From the NCBI RefSeq assembly GCF_000621325.1, contig NZ_JHYQ01000026.1:1-64000 (forward strand): 64,000 bases of DNA, written 5' to 3'. The DNA comes from Thiothrix lacustris DSM 21227 (GTDB taxonomy: Bacteria; Pseudomonadota; Gammaproteobacteria; Thiotrichales; Thiotrichaceae). The position numbers and the translations under genes are program-made. Positions 42,626 to 52,555 of the stretch are shown one piece after another. The notes beneath the pieces were generated by a model that made no database searches, had not been told where the DNA came from, and was given only the letters and a program-made list of their open reading frames with translations. Numbering within the stretch: the stretch's first letter is position 1; each line of letters opens with the position of its first letter.

Positions 42626-43096
42626 ATGCCTACGTTTGTACGTACTGACAAATGTGATGGCTGCAAAGGCGGCGACCGCACCGCTTGCATGTACATCTGC
42701 CCCCACAACCTGATGAAGCTGGACGTTGACGGTTCTGCGACAGGCCACGCGATGAAAGCGTATAACCAAGAGCCGGATCAATGCTGGGAATGCTATTCCT
42801 GCGTTAAAATCTGCCCCTCCAACGCGATTGAAGCACGTCACTATGCTGACGTTGTACCACTCGGCGGTTCTGTACAGCCATTGCGTGGTCAGGATTCCAT
42901 CATGTGGTCTATCAAATTCCGTAACGGCACCATGAAGCGTTTCAAGTTCCCGATCCGTACTACCCCAGAAGGTTCCATTGATTGCTACGGCGGCAAGCCG
43001 AAAGCTGATCTGGCTAACCTCGGTAAAGCCCTGTTGACGCGTGATGTCATGGGTGGCTACCGCGCTGGCAACCCGGCTGAACTGATTTGCAAGTAA
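42626..43096 (+). CDS. aprB: Adenylylsulfate reductase beta subunit
   Basis: The 156-residue iron-sulfur subunit of APS reductase, cytoplasmic. Two [4Fe-4S] motifs are clear: CDGCKGGDRTACMYICP and CWECYSCVKICP. The C-terminal tail (after about residue 90) is the segment that wraps the alpha subunit. It passes electrons between the AprA flavin and a membrane partner. No aprM or qmo gene is seen in the window, so the membrane acceptor must be encoded elsewhere. Start after AAGGAG. Confidence 0.97.
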   Translation: MPTFVRTDKCDGCKGGDRTACMYICPHNLMKLDVDGSATGHAMKAYNQEPDQCWECYSCVKICPSNAIEARHYADVVPLGGSVQPLRGQDSIMWSIKFRNGTMKRFKFPIRTTPEGSIDCYGGKPKADLANLGKALLTRDVMGGYRAGNPAELICK

Positions 43097-43152
43097 TTGG
43101 TAAATTACAAGACACGCTTCGTTATTAACTCTTAAGTATTGAGGAAACACAA

Positions 43153-45180
43153 ATGGCAGGTACATTTGGTAATCCAGAGGTTGTCCAAGAAGAAGTTGAC
43201 ATCCTCATCATCGGTGGCGGTATGGCTGCGTGCGGCGCGGCGTATGAAATCATGCCTTGGATCGGCGCTGCAAAAGAAGCAGGCGTTGACATCACGGTTA
43301 AGCTGATCGACAAAGCAGCAATGGACCGTTCTGGTGCCGTTGCACAAGGTCTGTCTGCGATCAACACTTACATCGGTCCAAACCAAGATCCAGCGGACTA
43401 CGCTCGCATGGTTTCCAACGACCTGATGGGTATCACCCGTGACGACTTGGCTTACGACTTAGGCCGTAACGTTGACGATTCCGTGCATTTGTTTGAAGAA
43501 TGGGGTCTTCCCATCTGGAAAACAGTCAACGGCGAGCGTTTTGACGGCGCTACTTGGCCAAAAGAAGGTGGCAAGCTGTTGAAAGACGGTGGCGAGCCAG
43601 TTCGTTCCGGTAAATGGCAAATCATGATCAACGGCGAATCCTACAAGTGGATCGTTGCTGAAGCTGCGAAAAAAGCACTGGGTTCTGACAACATTCAGGA
43701 ACGTGTGTTCATCGTTAAGCTGGTCAATGATGCTAACGACAAAAACCGCGTGGCGGGTGCTGTTGGCTTCTCTACCCGTGAAGACAAAGTATACGTTTAC
43801 AAATTCAAGGCTTGCCTGCTGGTAGCCGGTGGTTGCGTAAACATCTTCCGTCCACGTTCCGTTGGTGAAGGCCAAGGCCGTGCATGGTATCCAGTATGGA
43901 ACGCAGGTTCCACCTACACCATGGCTGCTGAAGCCGGTGCAGAACTGACCATGATGGAAAACCGTTTCGTTCCAGCCCGTTTTAAAGACGGCTACGGTCC
44001 GGTTGGCGCATGGTTCCTGCTGTTCAAAGCGCAAGCGACTAACGCCTACGGCGAAGTCTACATGACCAAGAACAAAGAATTGTTGAACGACTATCCTCCG
44101 TATGGTCAGGCAGCGGTTCCAGCATCTTGCTTGCGTAACCACTTGATGCTGAAGGAAATGAAAGAAGGTCGCGGTCCTATCTATATGGATACCGTTACCG
44201 CTCTGGCTAAACTGCGTGAAACACTGTCTCCTCGTGAAGTAAAGCATCTGGAAGCAGAAGCTTGGGAAGACTTCCTTGACATGTGTATCGGTCAGTGCGG
44301 TATCTGGGTGGGTGAAAACATCGAGCCAGAGAAGAAAAACTCTGAACTGATGCCTACCGAACCGTACCTGCTGGGTTCACACTCAGGCTGCTGTGGTATC
44401 TGGGCTTCTGGTCCTGAAGACGTGGGCGCTCCAACGACTGAAGAGCATCCAGAAGCAGACAAAATCCCTGCTCACCTGCCACAAGGCTGGAACTGGGGCT
44501 ATCGCTCAATGACGACAGTACGTGGCCTGTTCACTGCTGGTGACGGCGTTGGTGCATCTGGTCACAAGTTCTCTTCTGGTTCACACACTGAAGGCCGTAT
44601 GTGTGCACAGTCTATGGTTAAGTTCGTCATGGACAACAAAGACTGGGTGCCTACACTGGACACGCCTGTTGAAGATCTGGTTAACGAAATCTATCAGCCA
44701 GTGCGTACTTTCCTTGAGCACAAGGACTACACCACGGCGATCGACGTAAACCCACACTACATCACGCCACGTATGTTGCAGTTCCGTCTGCAAAAAATCA
44801 TGGATGAATATGTAGCAGGTGTTGCCACTTACTACACTACCAACGGTCACATGCTGGCGGTAGCGGAAGAAAAGCTGGGTATGTTGAAAGAAGATGCGCA
44901 GAAAATGCGTGCAAAAGACCTGCACGAACTGCTCCGCGCATGGGAAAACTATCACCGTATCCTGACGGCTGAAGCGCACATGAAGCACATCCAATTCCGT
45001 AAGGAAAGCCGTTACCCTGGTTTCTACTACCGTATGGACTACAACCTGGTAGACGAAGAAAACTGGCATTGCTTCGTAAACTCTGTTTACGACAAAAACA
45101 CCAAGACTTGGAACGTGTTCAAACGCGCCCACAAAGACTTGGTTGACAAGTCCAAGCTGTTCAAGCCCGCTGCCCATTAA
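43153..45180 (+). CDS. aprA: Adenylylsulfate reductase alpha subunit
   Basis: The 675-residue FAD subunit. In sulfur oxidisers it joins sulfite and AMP to form APS. The FAD-binding N-terminus (DILIIGGGMAACGAAYEI), MDRSGAVAQGLSAINTYIG, the LVAGGCVNIFRPRS region and the C-terminal GDGVGASGHKFSSGSHTEGR region are characteristic. GAGGAAAC precedes the start, and it follows aprB by 56 bases. Codon use is visibly even and biased to few codons, as expected for a highly expressed gene. Confidence 0.97.
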   Translation: MAGTFGNPEVVQEEVDILIIGGGMAACGAAYEIMPWIGAAKEAGVDITVKLIDKAAMDRSGAVAQGLSAINTYIGPNQDPADYARMVSNDLMGITRDDLAYDLGRNVDDSVHLFEEWGLPIWKTVNGERFDGATWPKEGGKLLKDGGEPVRSGKWQIMINGESYKWIVAEAAKKALGSDNIQERVFIVKLVNDANDKNRVAGAVGFSTREDKVYVYKFKACLLVAGGCVNIFRPRSVGEGQGRAWYPVWNAGSTYTMAAEAGAELTMMENRFVPARFKDGYGPVGAWFLLFKAQATNAYGEVYMTKNKELLNDYPPYGQAAVPASCLRNHLMLKEMKEGRGPIYMDTVTALAKLRETLSPREVKHLEAEAWEDFLDMCIGQCGIWVGENIEPEKKNSELMPTEPYLLGSHSGCCGIWASGPEDVGAPTTEEHPEADKIPAHLPQGWNWGYRSMTTVRGLFTAGDGVGASGHKFSSGSHTEGRMCAQSMVKFVMDNKDWVPTLDTPVEDLVNEIYQPVRTFLEHKDYTTAIDVNPHYITPRMLQFRLQKIMDEYVAGVATYYTTNGHMLAVAEEKLGMLKEDAQKMRAKDLHELLRAWENYHRILTAEAHMKHIQFRKESRYPGFYYRMDYNLVDEENWHCFVNSVYDKNTKTWNVFKRAHKDLVDKSKLFKPAAH

Positions 45181-45229
45181 TAAAGGGTTGCTTGCAAACA
45201 GCACTAAACCTTACTATCGGGTTTAGGCC

Positions 45230-45946
<717 letters not shown>

Positions 45947-45956
45947 ACGACATCCC

Positions 45957-45982
45957 GTTCCCTGAGCGAAGTCGAAGGGAAC
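45957..45982. repeat. Dispersed-type palindrome after adk
   Basis: GTTCCCT (45957-45963) and AGGGAAC (45976-45982) around GAGCGAAGTCGA. The core CCCTGAGCGAAGTCGAAGGG is a type of intergenic palindrome I know from many unrelated bacterial genomes. Only one copy is in this window, so its repeat nature here is from general knowledge. Confidence 0.5.
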
Positions 45983-46001
45983 AATTTATTTAGGAGCGAC
46001 A

Positions 46002-46514
46002 ATGACTGCATCTCCCGAAAAAGTGGCAGCCGGTAAGGTAGTCCAGTTTACGTACCGTATCGCTGACCGTCATGGCGACATCATGGAACAAGTGGACTTA
46101 CCCTTGAGCATGGTATTTATGCGCCATAACCGCTTGTATGACGTGGTGGAAAAAGCCTTGGTTGGTTGTCGCGTGGGTGATGAAGTGTCGGTTGAAGTTC
46201 CGGCCGTTGATGGCGCATGGGGCGAAGCCGATGCTGACCTGATTCTGGTGCAAGACATTGAGCATGTGCCACCACCTTATCGTCGGCTGGGGGCTGAAGC
46301 ACAGTTTCAAGGCGAAAACGGTGAGATTAAAACCTTCACCGTGACCAGTGTCACCGAAGAGTCCGTTACCTTGGATGGCAACCACCCCTTTGCAGGGCAA
46401 ACCATGACTTTCCACGTCAAAGTTATTGCGATTCGTGATGCTAGCAAGGAAGAGTTATTGCACGGGATTGAATCCGGTGCACCTACCGACTTTGGCAGTA
46501 CAACCGTTCACTAA
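46002..46514 (+). CDS. slyD: SlyD-like FKBP-type peptidyl-prolyl isomerase
   Basis: A 170-residue cytoplasmic isomerase/chaperone. The FKBP part is interrupted by an insert-in-flap domain as in SlyD: VQFTYRIADRHGDIME and ALVGCRVGDEVSVEVPAVDGAWGEADADLI in the flap area, then TFTVTSVTEESVTLDGNHPFAGQTMTFHVKVI. The HPFAGQ block is a family hallmark. There is no His/Cys-rich metal tail. It precedes the next small gene by 12 bases. Confidence 0.88.
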   Translation: MTASPEKVAAGKVVQFTYRIADRHGDIMEQVDLPLSMVFMRHNRLYDVVEKALVGCRVGDEVSVEVPAVDGAWGEADADLILVQDIEHVPPPYRRLGAEAQFQGENGEIKTFTVTSVTEESVTLDGNHPFAGQTMTFHVKVIAIRDASKEELLHGIESGAPTDFGSTTVH

Positions 46515-46526
46515 TGAGGCAGCATC

Positions 46527-46880
46527 ATGGCAATTCCTGATTTGACCGACCTCGAAAAATCCATTATCCAGCAAAGTATTAATGAGCGTTGGCGCAAAGG
46601 TGGCATCGTAGCGGAGGAGGTCGAGGTGGAGCTACGGCTCTCCAAGGGTGACCGCGAAGTAACCGCTTGCCCGGCGATGTATTGGGAACATGACGCTTGT
46701 ACCTTCCTCGTCGCTAAGACGGGTGAAAATCGCTACCGTTCACAATTTTTCTACTCTGCTAAAGAACAATTCAACACCGGCATTGAAGAATACACCGACT
46801 TAGGTGACTGTGTTCTCTTCCTGCTGCGTTTGCAGGCAGACCATGAGAGTGAGCGCAATAAAAATTTCCCCACGACTTAA
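46527..46880 (+). CDS. Small soluble protein of unknown function
   Basis: A 117-residue protein that I do not recognise. It is acidic and without a signal peptide or membrane span; it includes LTDLEKSIIQQSINERW, ACPAMYWEHDACTFLVAK and YRSQFFYSAKEQFNTGIEEYTDLGDCVLFLLRLQADHE. It lies 12 bases after slyD and 43 bases before the PPi-phosphofructokinase gene, likely in the same transcript. The tight spacing and ordinary codon use support a real gene. Confidence 0.75.
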   Translation: MAIPDLTDLEKSIIQQSINERWRKGGIVAEEVEVELRLSKGDREVTACPAMYWEHDACTFLVAKTGENRYRSQFFYSAKEQFNTGIEEYTDLGDCVLFLLRLQADHESERNKNFPTT

Positions 46881-46923
46881 ATCCACACGTTAGTTTGAGA
46901 GACCGCATAGAGGAGTTTGTGTT

Positions 46924-48183
46924 ATGACCGTCAAGAATGCTTTTTACGCCCAGTCCGGTGGTGTTACCGCCGTTATCAACGCATCCGCCTGTGGCGTGAT
47001 TGAAACCGCCCGCCAGCACGGCGACAAGATCGGCACAGTATACGCTGGTCAAAACGGTATCATCGGCGCACTGCTGGAAAACCTGATCGACACCAGCAAA
47101 ATTTCTGCGGCAGATGTGGCGGCGCTGCGTCATACCCCCTCTGGTGCTTTTGGCTCTTGCCGTTACAAGATGAAAAGTCTGGAAAAGAATAAGCGTGAGT
47201 ACGATCGTTTGATCGAAGTGTTCAAAGCGCACAATATTGGCTACTTCTTCTACAACGGTGGCGGTGACTCGGCGGATACTTGTTTGAAAGTTTCGCAGTT
47301 GTCTGATGCAATGGGCTTCCCGATTCAGGCGATTCATGTCCCTAAAACTGTCGATAATGATCTGCCTATTACCGATAACTGCCCTGGTTTTGGTTCGGTT
47401 GCCAAGTACATTGCGGTGTCTACTCGTGAAGCTAGCTATGACGTGGCGTCTATGTGTGCGACTTCCACCAAGATTTTCGTGCTCGAAGTGATGGGTCGTC
47501 ATGCAGGCTGGATTGCAGCCGCAGGCGGTTTGGCGACAGATGCCAATAACGATATTCCTGTAGTTATCCTATTCCCAGAAATCGAGTTCAACCAAGAGAA
47601 ATTCTTGGCAACGGTTGATGCGAAAGTGAAACAGTACGGCTATTGCACCATCGTGGTGTCTGAAGGCTGCCATTACCCTGACGGCAAATTCCTGGCAGAG
47701 CAGGGCACACGTGACTCCTTCGGTCATGCGCAATTGGGCGGTGCTGCCCCGGTCGTGGCTAACATGATCAAGGATGCGCTGGGTTATAAATTCCATTGGG
47801 CAGTTGCGGACTATCTGCAACGTGCGGCACGTCACCTATCATCCAAGTCGGATGTGGAACAGGCGTATGCGCTGGGCAAAGCAGCGGTTGAGCTGGCGAT
47901 GGAAGGCAAGAACTCGGTGATGCCAGCGGTTATCCGCGATTCCAACAAGCCGTATGCGTGGCACATCGGTGTGGGTGAGTTGAAAGACATTGCCAACGTC
48001 GAAAAAATGATGCCGATGGAATACATCACTGAAGATGGCTATGGCATTACCGAGGCTTGCCGCGAGTATTTGCTGCCGCTGATCGACGGTGAAGATTACC
48101 CGCCATACGAAAACGGTATGCCGAAGTATGTGACGCTCAAGCATGAATTGCTGGAGAAGAAGTTGCCTGCCTTTGAACTGTAA
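46924..48183 (+). CDS. pfp: Pyrophosphate-dependent 6-phosphofructokinase
   Basis: A 419-residue enzyme that interconverts fructose-6-phosphate plus PPi and fructose-1,6-bisphosphate plus phosphate. Family blocks are AFYAQSGGVTAVINASACGV, NGGGDSADTCLKVS, PKTVDNDLPITD and VMGRHAGWIAAAGG. The Lys in PKTVDND, where ATP-dependent enzymes have Gly (PGTIDND), indicates PPi use. In autotrophs this class can run backward and also act on sedoheptulose bisphosphate, yielding PPi. The gene is followed by an intrinsic terminator. Confidence 0.93.
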   Translation: MTVKNAFYAQSGGVTAVINASACGVIETARQHGDKIGTVYAGQNGIIGALLENLIDTSKISAADVAALRHTPSGAFGSCRYKMKSLEKNKREYDRLIEVFKAHNIGYFFYNGGGDSADTCLKVSQLSDAMGFPIQAIHVPKTVDNDLPITDNCPGFGSVAKYIAVSTREASYDVASMCATSTKIFVLEVMGRHAGWIAAAGGLATDANNDIPVVILFPEIEFNQEKFLATVDAKVKQYGYCTIVVSEGCHYPDGKFLAEQGTRDSFGHAQLGGAAPVVANMIKDALGYKFHWAVADYLQRAARHLSSKSDVEQAYALGKAAVELAMEGKNSVMPAVIRDSNKPYAWHIGVGELKDIANVEKMMPMEYITEDGYGITEACREYLLPLIDGEDYPPYENGMPKYVTLKHELLEKKLPAFEL

Positions 48184-48206
48184 GTAAATCAACACCCTTG
48201 CAGTGA

Positions 48207-48243
48207 ATACCCCTGTTTGCATAGCAGGGGTGTTCTTTTTATA
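48207..48243 (+). terminator. Intrinsic terminator after the PPi-phosphofructokinase gene
   Basis: ACCCCTG (48209-48215) pairs with CAGGGGT (48225-48231), followed by GTTCTTTTTAT. This is a good rho-independent terminator closing the adk-to-pfp group. Confidence 0.8.
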
Positions 48244-48282
48244 CTTTCTGTTTTCACAGACCACACCCCGGTAACCATTATT

Positions 48283-49200
48283 ATGGCTGAAAAACTCAAT
48301 ATTCCTGAGGAATTCCACAGCACCCTCGTCCCTGAACTGCTGACGGATGACACCACCATTCAGTTTGACTGTCACCCTGGTGTTTCCTGTTTCAACATTT
48401 GCTGTAAAGCGGCCGATGTGACACTCGCGCCGTATGACATCCTGCGTTTGAAAAAGCGTTTGGGAATGACATCCAGCGAATTCCTCGATAAACATACCGT
48501 GCCGTTTGAGGTCGATGGGCAAGGCTTGCCCGGTATCAAGCTGCGTACCGATGACAACAAAACCTGCCTGTTTGTGCGTGAGGAAGGTTGCAGCGTCTAC
48601 GAAGACCGTCCGGCGGCGTGCCGCTATTACGGGCTGGGTTTGCTGTCGCACCGTGCGGCGGACTCCTCGCAAGACGTGCAATTCTATTTCCGTAACAAGG
48701 AAGCGCATTGCCAGGGTTGGAATACCGAAAAGGTTATGACCGTCCGCGATTACCGCGCTGCCCAAGGCGTGCCGGAATACGACGAAATCAACCGCGAGTG
48801 GATGCAGTTGATGCTGAAAAAGAAATCGGCAGGCCCCGCGATTGGCAAGCCTGATCCGCTTAGCTACCAGTTGTATTTCATGGCCAGTTTTGACATTGAC
48901 CGTTTCCGCCGTTTTGTGGAAAGCCCCGCTTTCTCCAAGGTTTATGTGATCAGTGAAGAAATGCGTCACGAATGGCAAGATGACGTGGTGCTGCAACGCT
49001 TCGGTTTCCGCTTGTTGCGTCAGGTATTGTTTGATGAGCAAACCATTCCTACCCACGAAAACATTCTGGAAAAGCGTTGGGAAGAGCGCAAGGATATCAT
49101 TGAGTTACGCCACAAAGCCGCTGTTGATTTGCACCTGCAACGGGCAGAAGCAGAGCGCAAGGCTGCACTAGATGTGAGTGATGATGGTGCCTCTGCCTGA
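48283..49200 (+). CDS. YkgJ family cysteine-cluster protein
   Basis: A 305-residue protein with the YkgJ/UPF0153 zinc- or iron-binding cysteine cluster in residues about 28-125: CHPGVSCFNICC, then CLFVREEGCSVYEDRPAACRYYGLG. The C-terminal 180 residues are charged and helical and are less conserved. The start at MAEKLNIPEEF was chosen because the 22-residue upstream extension overlaps the terminator. The metal and role are unknown in the family. Confidence 0.85.
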   Translation: MAEKLNIPEEFHSTLVPELLTDDTTIQFDCHPGVSCFNICCKAADVTLAPYDILRLKKRLGMTSSEFLDKHTVPFEVDGQGLPGIKLRTDDNKTCLFVREEGCSVYEDRPAACRYYGLGLLSHRAADSSQDVQFYFRNKEAHCQGWNTEKVMTVRDYRAAQGVPEYDEINREWMQLMLKKKSAGPAIGKPDPLSYQLYFMASFDIDRFRRFVESPAFSKVYVISEEMRHEWQDDVVLQRFGFRLLRQVLFDEQTIPTHENILEKRWEERKDIIELRHKAAVDLHLQRAEAERKAALDVSDDGASA

Positions 49201-49381
49201 GCACTCAAGAACAGATTAACTGGCAATCTGCATAGCAGTTGCTAGTTAATCCAAATATTTGGCTTTCTTCTTACCCGAAAACCTGTATAGTCACACTTTT
49301 TACAATATCGTTTCTATCGAGTCTGCGGGTATTTCGCCTACATCCTCTTGAGCGGTTTACTGAAACCTTTAGGAGGTTCTC

Positions 49382-49708
49382 ATGGCTACTAAGCTTTACG
49401 TTGGCAACTTGCCATATTCCGTTACTCAACAAAGCCTGCAAGAAAAATTTGCTCAATACGGCGATGTTACATCTGTTAGCGTTATCACTGACCGTGATAC
49501 TGGGCAGAACAAAGGCTTTGCATTCGTAGAAATGTCTAGCAGCAGCGAAGCACAAAAAGCTATCGACGGCCTGAACGGCGCTGATATGGGCGGTCGCGGC
49601 ATGAAAGTTAATGAAGCGAAGCCACAAGCACCACGCGATAACAATCGCAGCGGTGGCGGTGGTTTCGGTGGCGGCAACGGCGGCGGTTCACGCGGTGGTC
49701 GTTGGTAA
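49382..49708 (+). CDS. RNA-binding protein with one RRM, second paralogue
   Basis: A 108-residue protein with RNP2 LYVGNLPY, RNP1 KGFAFVEM and the KVNEAKPQA end of the RRM (residues 3-82), then a short Gly-rich tail (GGGGFGGGNGGGSRGGRW). It starts after TAGGAGG. A 181-base gap with T-rich sequence precedes it, long enough for a structured leader such as those of cold-shock-type genes; no specific motif was found. It is a paralogue of the protein at 2513-2965. Confidence 0.92.
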   Translation: MATKLYVGNLPYSVTQQSLQEKFAQYGDVTSVSVITDRDTGQNKGFAFVEMSSSSEAQKAIDGLNGADMGGRGMKVNEAKPQAPRDNNRSGGGGFGGGNGGGSRGGRW

Positions 49709-49737
49709 GAAGCCCCCCACGGCTTATACCGAATAGA

Positions 49738-49766
49738 AAAACCCGGCCTTGTGCCGGGTTTTTTTG
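49738..49766 (+). terminator. Intrinsic terminator after the RRM gene
   Basis: AACCCGGC (49740-49747), loop CTTGT, GCCGGGTT with a seven-T run. The stem sequence is almost the same as the terminator after soxA at 8727. It also lies just downstream of the convergent purT gene. Confidence 0.9.
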
Positions 49767-49787
49767 TGCTGAATTTTCGTAAGATTG

Positions 49788-50984
49788 TTAATCTACGACT
49801 GGTTTGACTCGCTGAGCGGCTTCCACTGCACGTGCGCGAGCTTCATCGATATCTTTGCCACGCGTTAATGCTACGCCCATACGCCGCCGCTCGAATGACT
49901 CGGGTTTCCCGAACAGGCGGATGTCGCTTTCCGGCACTTGCAGCGCATGTTCTACGCCTTCAAACGCGATGCCTTCTGCGTCCATGCCGCCGTAAATCAC
50001 CGCACTTGCACCCGTAGAATGCAGCGACGTATTCACCGGCAAGCCCAGAATCGCGCGGGCGTGCAGCTCGAATTCGTTCTGAAACTGCGTTGCCATTGTC
50101 ACCATGCCGGTGTCGTGCGGGCGTGGGCTAACTTCCGAAAACCATACGTCGTCACCTTTGACGAATAATTCCACTCCGAACAGGCCACGTCCGCCGAGAT
50201 TGCCGGTGACTTTTGAGGCGATGTCTTGCGCTTTGGCAAGGGCGCTGTCGGTCATCGGTTGTGACTGCCAGCTTTCGACGTAATCGCCTTTGACCTGACG
50301 ATGCCCGATGGGGGCGCAAAAGTGGGTTTCGATTGCGCCGTTCGCACCCACGGCACGCACGGTCAACAGGGTGATTTCGTAATCAAAGTGGATGCATTCT
50401 TCCACGATCACGCGCCCATGATTGACGCGCCCAGCGGAAAGGGCGTATTCCCATGCATCAGCCACATCCGCCGCACTTTTCAGCATGGATTGGCCTTTGC
50501 CGGAAGAGGACATGACAGGTTTGACGAAACACGGGTAGCCCACATCATCAGCAGCGGCCTGCATCTCGGCAAGGCTGGAGGCGAAGTGGTAACGCGAGGT
50601 CGGTACGCCGAGTTCTTCCGCTGCCAGACGGCGGATGCCTTCGCGGTTCATGGTCAATTGCGTGGTGCGGGCGGTGGGGATGACTTCGGCAAGGCCAGCC
50701 GCTTCGATGGCGGCCAATTCATCGGTGGCAATCGCTTCGATTTCAGGCACGATCAAGTGCGGCTTTTCGGCTTCCACCAAGGCTCGCAAGGCTGCCGGGT
50801 CGGCCATATTGATGCTGTGGAAACGGTGTGCCACTTGATGCCCCGGCGCATTCGGGTAGCGGTCTACCGCGATCACTTCGACCCCTAAACGTTGCAGGGC
50901 GATGATGACTTCCTTACCAAGTTCGCCGCTGCCAAGCAGCATGACGCGGGTGGCTGAAGGGGAGAGCGGGGTTCCGATACGCAT
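49788..50984 (-). CDS. purT: Phosphoribosylglycinamide formyltransferase 2
   Basis: A 398-residue ATP-grasp enzyme that formylates glycinamide ribonucleotide with formate and ATP in purine synthesis. The N-terminal nucleotide-fold motif [23 protein letters not shown], the ATP-grasp loop SSGKGQSML and the C-terminal [14 protein letters not shown] block are diagnostic. The length is normal. It is monocistronic and divergent from the ferredoxin-reductase gene. Confidence 0.97.
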   Translation of the reverse strand: MRIGTPLSPSATRVMLLGSGELGKEVIIALQRLGVEVIAVDRYPNAPGHQVAHRFHSINMADPAALRALVEAEKPHLIVPEIEAIATDELAAIEAAGLAEVIPTARTTQLTMNREGIRRLAAEELGVPTSRYHFASSLAEMQAAADDVGYPCFVKPVMSSSGKGQSMLKSAADVADAWEYALSAGRVNHGRVIVEECIHFDYEITLLTVRAVGANGAIETHFCAPIGHRQVKGDYVESWQSQPMTDSALAKAQDIASKVTGNLGGRGLFGVELFVKGDDVWFSEVSPRPHDTGMVTMATQFQNEFELHARAILGLPVNTSLHSTGASAVIYGGMDAEGIAFEGVEHALQVPESDIRLFGKPESFERRRMGVALTRGKDIDEARARAVEAAQRVKPVVD

Positions 50985-51073
50985 AGTATTCTCCGGGGCA
51001 ACAAGTGGATGAAAATTCTGGAGAATAGCACAAGCCGCACCAGCAGGTTAAAATCAGTCAATTTGATTCTTCA

Positions 51074-52126
51074 ATGGATAATGCGATGACTTTCAAGGTA
51101 ACGGTGCAGCCCTCCGGGCATACTTTTTTGGCAGAGGCGAATGAAACGGTGCTGGAGGCGGGTTTGCGCCAAGGCGTGGCTTTGCCATATGGCTGCCGGG
51201 GCGGGGTGTGCGGTTCGTGCGCCGCAACGGTGCTGAGTGGTCAGGTGCATTACCCGTTTGGTGAGCCGCAAGGGCTGGCTCCTTACGATGAGGAGCGCGG
51301 TAAAGCCTTTCTGTGCATGGCGGGGGCGTTGAGCGATCTGGAAATTGATTCCCCGCGTGTGGGCACAGAACCGGATATTGAAATCAAGGCGTTGCCGGTG
51401 CGGGTCGAAAAGCTGCGCAAGCTGGCGGATGATGTGATGGAACTGACCCTGAAATTGCCTGCGTCGGAACGTTTGCGCTTTTTGGCGGGGCAATACATCG
51501 ACATTTTGCTGAAAGATGGCAAGCGCCGGGGCTTTTCGTTGGCGAATGCGCCGTTTAACGACCAGTTTCTGGAATTGCATATCCGTCATGTGCCAGGTGG
51601 GTATTTCACTAACCATGTGTTCAATGAGATGAAGGAAAAGGCGTTGTTGCGGATTGAAGGGCCATTGGGCAGTTTCTACCTGCGCGAATCAGAACGTCCG
51701 TTGATCCTGATGGGGGGCGGTACGGGGTTTGCGCCACTCAAGGGGATGCTGGAGCAGATGATGGCGCAAGGTTTGGAAAAGCCGGTGCATCTGTACTGGG
51801 GCGTGCGTGCCAAGGCGGATTTGTACATGGATAACGTTATACGCAGTTGGGTTTCTCGCCACCCGCACCTGACTTATGTGCCAGTGCTGTCCGAACCGCA
51901 GCCGGAAGATCAGTGGCTAGGGCGTACTGGTTGGGTGCATGAGGCCGTGGCGGCTGATTTCCCGGCGTTATCCGGTCATGATGTGTACCTGAGTGGCCCA
52001 CCGCCGATGGTGAATGCTGCGAAAACCGCATTTTTGGCGCATGGCCTGCCAGAAGCACAACTGTTTTACGATTCGTTTGAATTTAGCCCTGATACCCTCA
52101 AAGCCATGCAGGAAACACAGCCATGA
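51074..52126 (+). CDS. 2Fe-2S ferredoxin/FAD/NAD(P)H oxidoreductase
   Basis: A 350-residue flavoprotein like CDP-6-deoxy-3,4-glucoseen reductase and phenol/toluene hydroxylase reductases. Residues 5-95 are a plant-type ferredoxin domain with CRGGVCGSCAATVL and a later Cys in FLCMAG. Residues 105-200 form the FAD domain (GQYIDILL, RGFSLANAP). The rest is the NAD domain (LMGGGTGFAPLKGML, YDSFEF). The natural electron acceptor is unknown. The start could also be the ATG at 51086. It overlaps the HIT gene by 4 bases. Confidence 0.85.
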   Translation: MDNAMTFKVTVQPSGHTFLAEANETVLEAGLRQGVALPYGCRGGVCGSCAATVLSGQVHYPFGEPQGLAPYDEERGKAFLCMAGALSDLEIDSPRVGTEPDIEIKALPVRVEKLRKLADDVMELTLKLPASERLRFLAGQYIDILLKDGKRRGFSLANAPFNDQFLELHIRHVPGGYFTNHVFNEMKEKALLRIEGPLGSFYLRESERPLILMGGGTGFAPLKGMLEQMMAQGLEKPVHLYWGVRAKADLYMDNVIRSWVSRHPHLTYVPVLSEPQPEDQWLGRTGWVHEAVAADFPALSGHDVYLSGPPPMVNAAKTAFLAHGLPEAQLFYDSFEFSPDTLKAMQETQP

Positions 52127-52539
52127 GTGAACACGAAGCGGGTTTCAGCTTGCACCCGCAATTGGCACAAGATACCCATTTGGTGACGGATTTGCCGCTG
52201 TGCCGGGTATTGTTGATGGATGAGTCGCGTTACCCGTGGTTCATCCTCGTGCCACGCCGTGCGGGTATTCGTGAAATCCATGAATTGATGCCAGCAGAAC
52301 GCCAGCAGTTGTGGGCAGAGTCGGATCAGGTTAACAGTGCTTTGATGGCATTATTCCAGCCTGACAAGCTGAATCTGGCCGCGTTGGGGAATATGGTGCC
52401 GCAATTGCACTTGCACCACATTGCTCGCTTTCAGCGTGATGCGGCTTGGCCTGCACCGGTATGGGGGAAGTTTGTTCCAGAACCTTATGCCGCTGAAACC
52501 GCAGCATTACGTTGCGAGGCGATGCGCTCGCAACTGTAA
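52123..52539 (+). CDS. HIT domain protein
   Basis: A 138-residue histidine-triad protein. The triad lies in PQLHLHHIARF near residue 95. The N-terminal VLLMDESRYPWFILVPRR and RQQLWAESDQVN blocks are typical of this proteobacterial subgroup. HIT proteins hydrolyse or transfer nucleotides; the substrate is unknown here. It overlaps the oxidoreductase gene by ATGA and is convergent with phosphoribulokinase, 16 bases apart. Confidence 0.88.
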   Translation: MSEHEAGFSLHPQLAQDTHLVTDLPLCRVLLMDESRYPWFILVPRRAGIREIHELMPAERQQLWAESDQVNSALMALFQPDKLNLAALGNMVPQLHLHHIARFQRDAAWPAPVWGKFVPEPYAAETAALRCEAMRSQL

Positions 52540-52555
52540 CGCCGAGGGGATGAGC

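Noticed and set aside
47839-49056. 405-residue minus-strand frame across the phosphofructokinase and YkgJ genes
   Set aside because: It spans two real genes and a strong terminator in antisense and shows no domain.
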